Below are positions 11,476-12,852 of a stretch of 12,852 nt of DNA, in pieces. The position numbers were made by a program, and so were the translations under genes. The notes beneath the pieces were generated by a model. The model was not told where the DNA came from and did not search any database. It worked only from the letters and a program-made list of their open reading frames with translations. How positions within the stretch are numbered: position 1 is the stretch's first letter; the number at the start of each line of letters is the position of its first letter. The DNA is from an uncultured Bacillota bacterium (lineage in GTDB: Bacteria; Bacillota; Clostridia; Christensenellales; QAND01), in the NCBI GenBank assembly GCA_905208455.1, contig CAJLPK010000050.1, positions 1-12,852 of the forward strand. The letters run 5' to 3'.

Positions 11476-12852
11476 ATGAAACAGAAATTTTCCGTAACGG
11501 GGATGACCTGCTCGGCCTGCCAGGCCCATGTGGAAAAGGCTGTAAGGCATACCGAGGGCGTGCAGGATGTGCAGGTAAACCTTTTGAGCAATTCGATGGT
11601 CGTGACCTACGACCAGGCGGCTGTTTCGCCGGAAACCATCATCGCGGCGGTGCAGAAAGCGGGCTATGGCGCGGCCCTGCCCGGGCAGGCGGAGGCCAAG
11701 CCGCAGGATGCCATGGCGGACCAGCTCAAAGAAATGAAGCGGCGGCTCATCGTATCGTTTGCGTTTATGATTCCGCTGATGTACGTTTCGATGGGGCATA
11801 TGTTCGGCTGGCCGCTGCCGTGGTTTTTGCATGGCGATGAAAACGCAATTTCCTTTGCCATGGTGCAGCTGCTGCTGGCGCTGCCCATCGTATATGTCAA
11901 CCGAAACTATTACCAGGTAGGGTTCAAAACGCTGTTTCACGGCGCGCCCAACATGGACTCGCTGATTGCCATCGGGTCTGCGGCGGCGATTGTGTACGGC
12001 CTGTTTGCCATTTTCCGCATCGGGTTTGGCCTGGGTCACGGGCAGATGGATGTGGTGCACCATTACGCGATGGACCTGTACTTTGAATCAGCGGTGATGA
12101 TTTTAACGCTGATCACGCTGGGCAAATACCTGGAGACGCGCAGCAAGGGCAAGACGGGCGAGGCCATCCAAAAGCTGATGGACTTAGCGCCCAAGACCGC
12201 CACGGTGGTGCGCAACGGCCAAGAGCTGGAAATTCCGCTGGAGGAGGTCGTGGTGGGCGATACGTTTTTGGTGCGCCCCGGCGCCAGCGTGCCGGTGGAC
12301 GGCGTGGTGGTCAGCGGCCATTCCTCCATCGACCAGAGCGCGCTGACTGGCGAGAGCATCCCGGTGGAAAAGGGCGAGGGGGACACGGTGCTGAGCGCGT
12401 CTGTCAACCAAACGGGCGCGCTGGTGTGCCGGGCGCAGAAGGTGGGCAAGGATACCACGCTTTCGCAAATCATCGATTTGGTAGAGCAGGCCGCCAATTC
12501 CAAGGCGCCCATCGCCAAGCTGGCGGATAAGATCAGCGGCGTGTTTGTGCCGGTGGTCATTGCCATCGCGGCCATCGCGGCGGCAGTCTGGCTGATTTTG
12601 GGGCAGACGGGCGAGTTTGCGCTGTCCACGGCGATTGCGGTGCTGGTCATCTCCTGCCCGTGCGCGCTGGGGCTGGCTACGCCGGTTGCCATCATGGTAG
12701 GCACCGGCAAGGGAGCGGAGTACGGCGTATTGATTAAATCCGCCGAGGCGCTGGAAACGGCGCATACCGTAAATACCGTGGTGCTGGATAAGACCGGCAC
12801 CGTCACGGAGGGCAAGCCCAGGGTGACGGATATTGTGACGGCCGAGGGCGTA
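11476..12852 (+). CDS. copA: Cu(+)-exporting P1B-type ATPase, N-terminal 459 residues (runs off window)
   Basis: A membrane pump that exports Cu(I) from the cytosol using ATP. The frame is open from the ATG at 11476 to the last base with no stop. Domains in order: one heavy-metal-associated domain with GMTCSAC (9-15, metal ligands C12 and C15); membrane segments about 90-107, 124-142, 161-181 and 200-217; an actuator domain with TGES (291-294); further membrane segments at 356-376 and 384-405, the latter with the transport-site motif CPC (394-396); and the phosphorylation motif DKTGT (438-442, phospho-acceptor D438). CPC and the single MTCSAC domain indicate Cu(I), with Ag(I) also possible. 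The His-rich loop GHGQMDVVHHY (187-197) between membrane segments is extracytoplasmic and may help metal release. The ATP-binding domain remainder lies beyond the window. The start is supported by AAGGAG and a promoter with a CsoR-like operator. Confidence 0.95.
   Translation, partial: MKQKFSVTGMTCSACQAHVEKAVRHTEGVQDVQVNLLSNSMVVTYDQAAVSPETIIAAVQKAGYGAALPGQAEAKPQDAMADQLKEMKRRLIVSFAFMIPLMYVSMGHMFGWPLPWFLHGDENAISFAMVQLLLALPIVYVNRNYYQVGFKTLFHGAPNMDSLIAIGSAAAIVYGLFAIFRIGFGLGHGQMDVVHHYAMDLYFESAVMILTLITLGKYLETRSKGKTGEAIQKLMDLAPKTATVVRNGQELEIPLEEVVVGDTFLVRPGASVPVDGVVVSGHSSIDQSALTGESIPVEKGEGDTVLSASVNQTGALVCRAQKVGKDTTLSQIIDLVEQAANSKAPIAKLADKISGVFVPVVIAIAAIAAAVWLILGQTGEFALSTAIAVLVISCPCALGLATPVAIMVGTGKGAEYGVLIKSAEALETAHTVNTVVLDKTGTVTEGKPRVTDIVTAEGV

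Noticed and set aside
11122..12815. Long minus-strand frames opposite copA (11122-12063 and 12063-12815)
   Set aside because: They are shadows of the copper ATPase, whose + strand frame has all family motifs and is open to the window end.
1..12852. tRNA, rRNA, riboswitch, CRISPR, insertion sequence, phage or attachment site
   Set aside because: Nothing matching these was seen on reading both strands. A covariance-model search (Rfam, tRNAscan) would be needed to exclude a cryptic RNA.

Overview
The window looks like chromosome of a Gram-positive, anaerobe-type Bacillota (class Clostridia). The coding DNA is GC-rich and the spacers AT-rich. Shine-Dalgarno sites are strong (AGGAGG-like). There are two surface proteins with a signal peptide and a C-terminal PxTGD/transmembrane/basic-tail sorting signal, and two probable lipoproteins. 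A genus cannot be named from the sequence alone. Eight genes are visible; the first (ilvD) and the last (copA) are cut by the window edges. No tRNA, rRNA, CRISPR array, transposase or phage gene was seen.

Layout. 1-1870 (+): the 3' end of ilvD (dihydroxy-acid dehydratase) overlaps by one base a threonine ammonia-lyase with an ACT domain (ilvA), giving an isoleucine/branched-chain amino acid block. 1989-3188 (+): a DUF815-type AAA+ ATPase, closed by a strong terminator. 3530-5185 (+): a secreted, probably sortase-anchored protein with a BIG2 domain and an apparent internal duplication, with its own sigma-A-like promoter and terminator. 5535-7412 (-): a convergent second wall-anchored protein built from nine glycine-rich VxVxGDV rungs plus an InlB-like C-terminal repeat. 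A bidirectional terminator separates the two convergent genes. 7679-9481 and 9549-11303 (+): tandem paralogous DUF885 probable metallopeptidases, each with an export/lipoprotein signal, divergent from the repeat protein and followed by a terminator. 11476-end (+): a Cu(+)-exporting P1B ATPase (copA) behind a clear promoter and a GC-rich CsoR-like operator.

How they may work together. ilvD and ilvA are consecutive parts of isoleucine supply and are probably translationally coupled. The middle of the window (3530-11303) is a cell-envelope block: two wall-anchored proteins and two membrane-tethered peptidases, with three separate transcription units. A functional link among them is inferred from neighbourhood only. 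copA is an independent copper-responsive unit. The least explained items are the solenoid-like repeat protein with a 39-bp interrupted palindrome at its transcription start, and the DUF885 pair with a changed family motif. Neither is strong evidence of a wholly new system.
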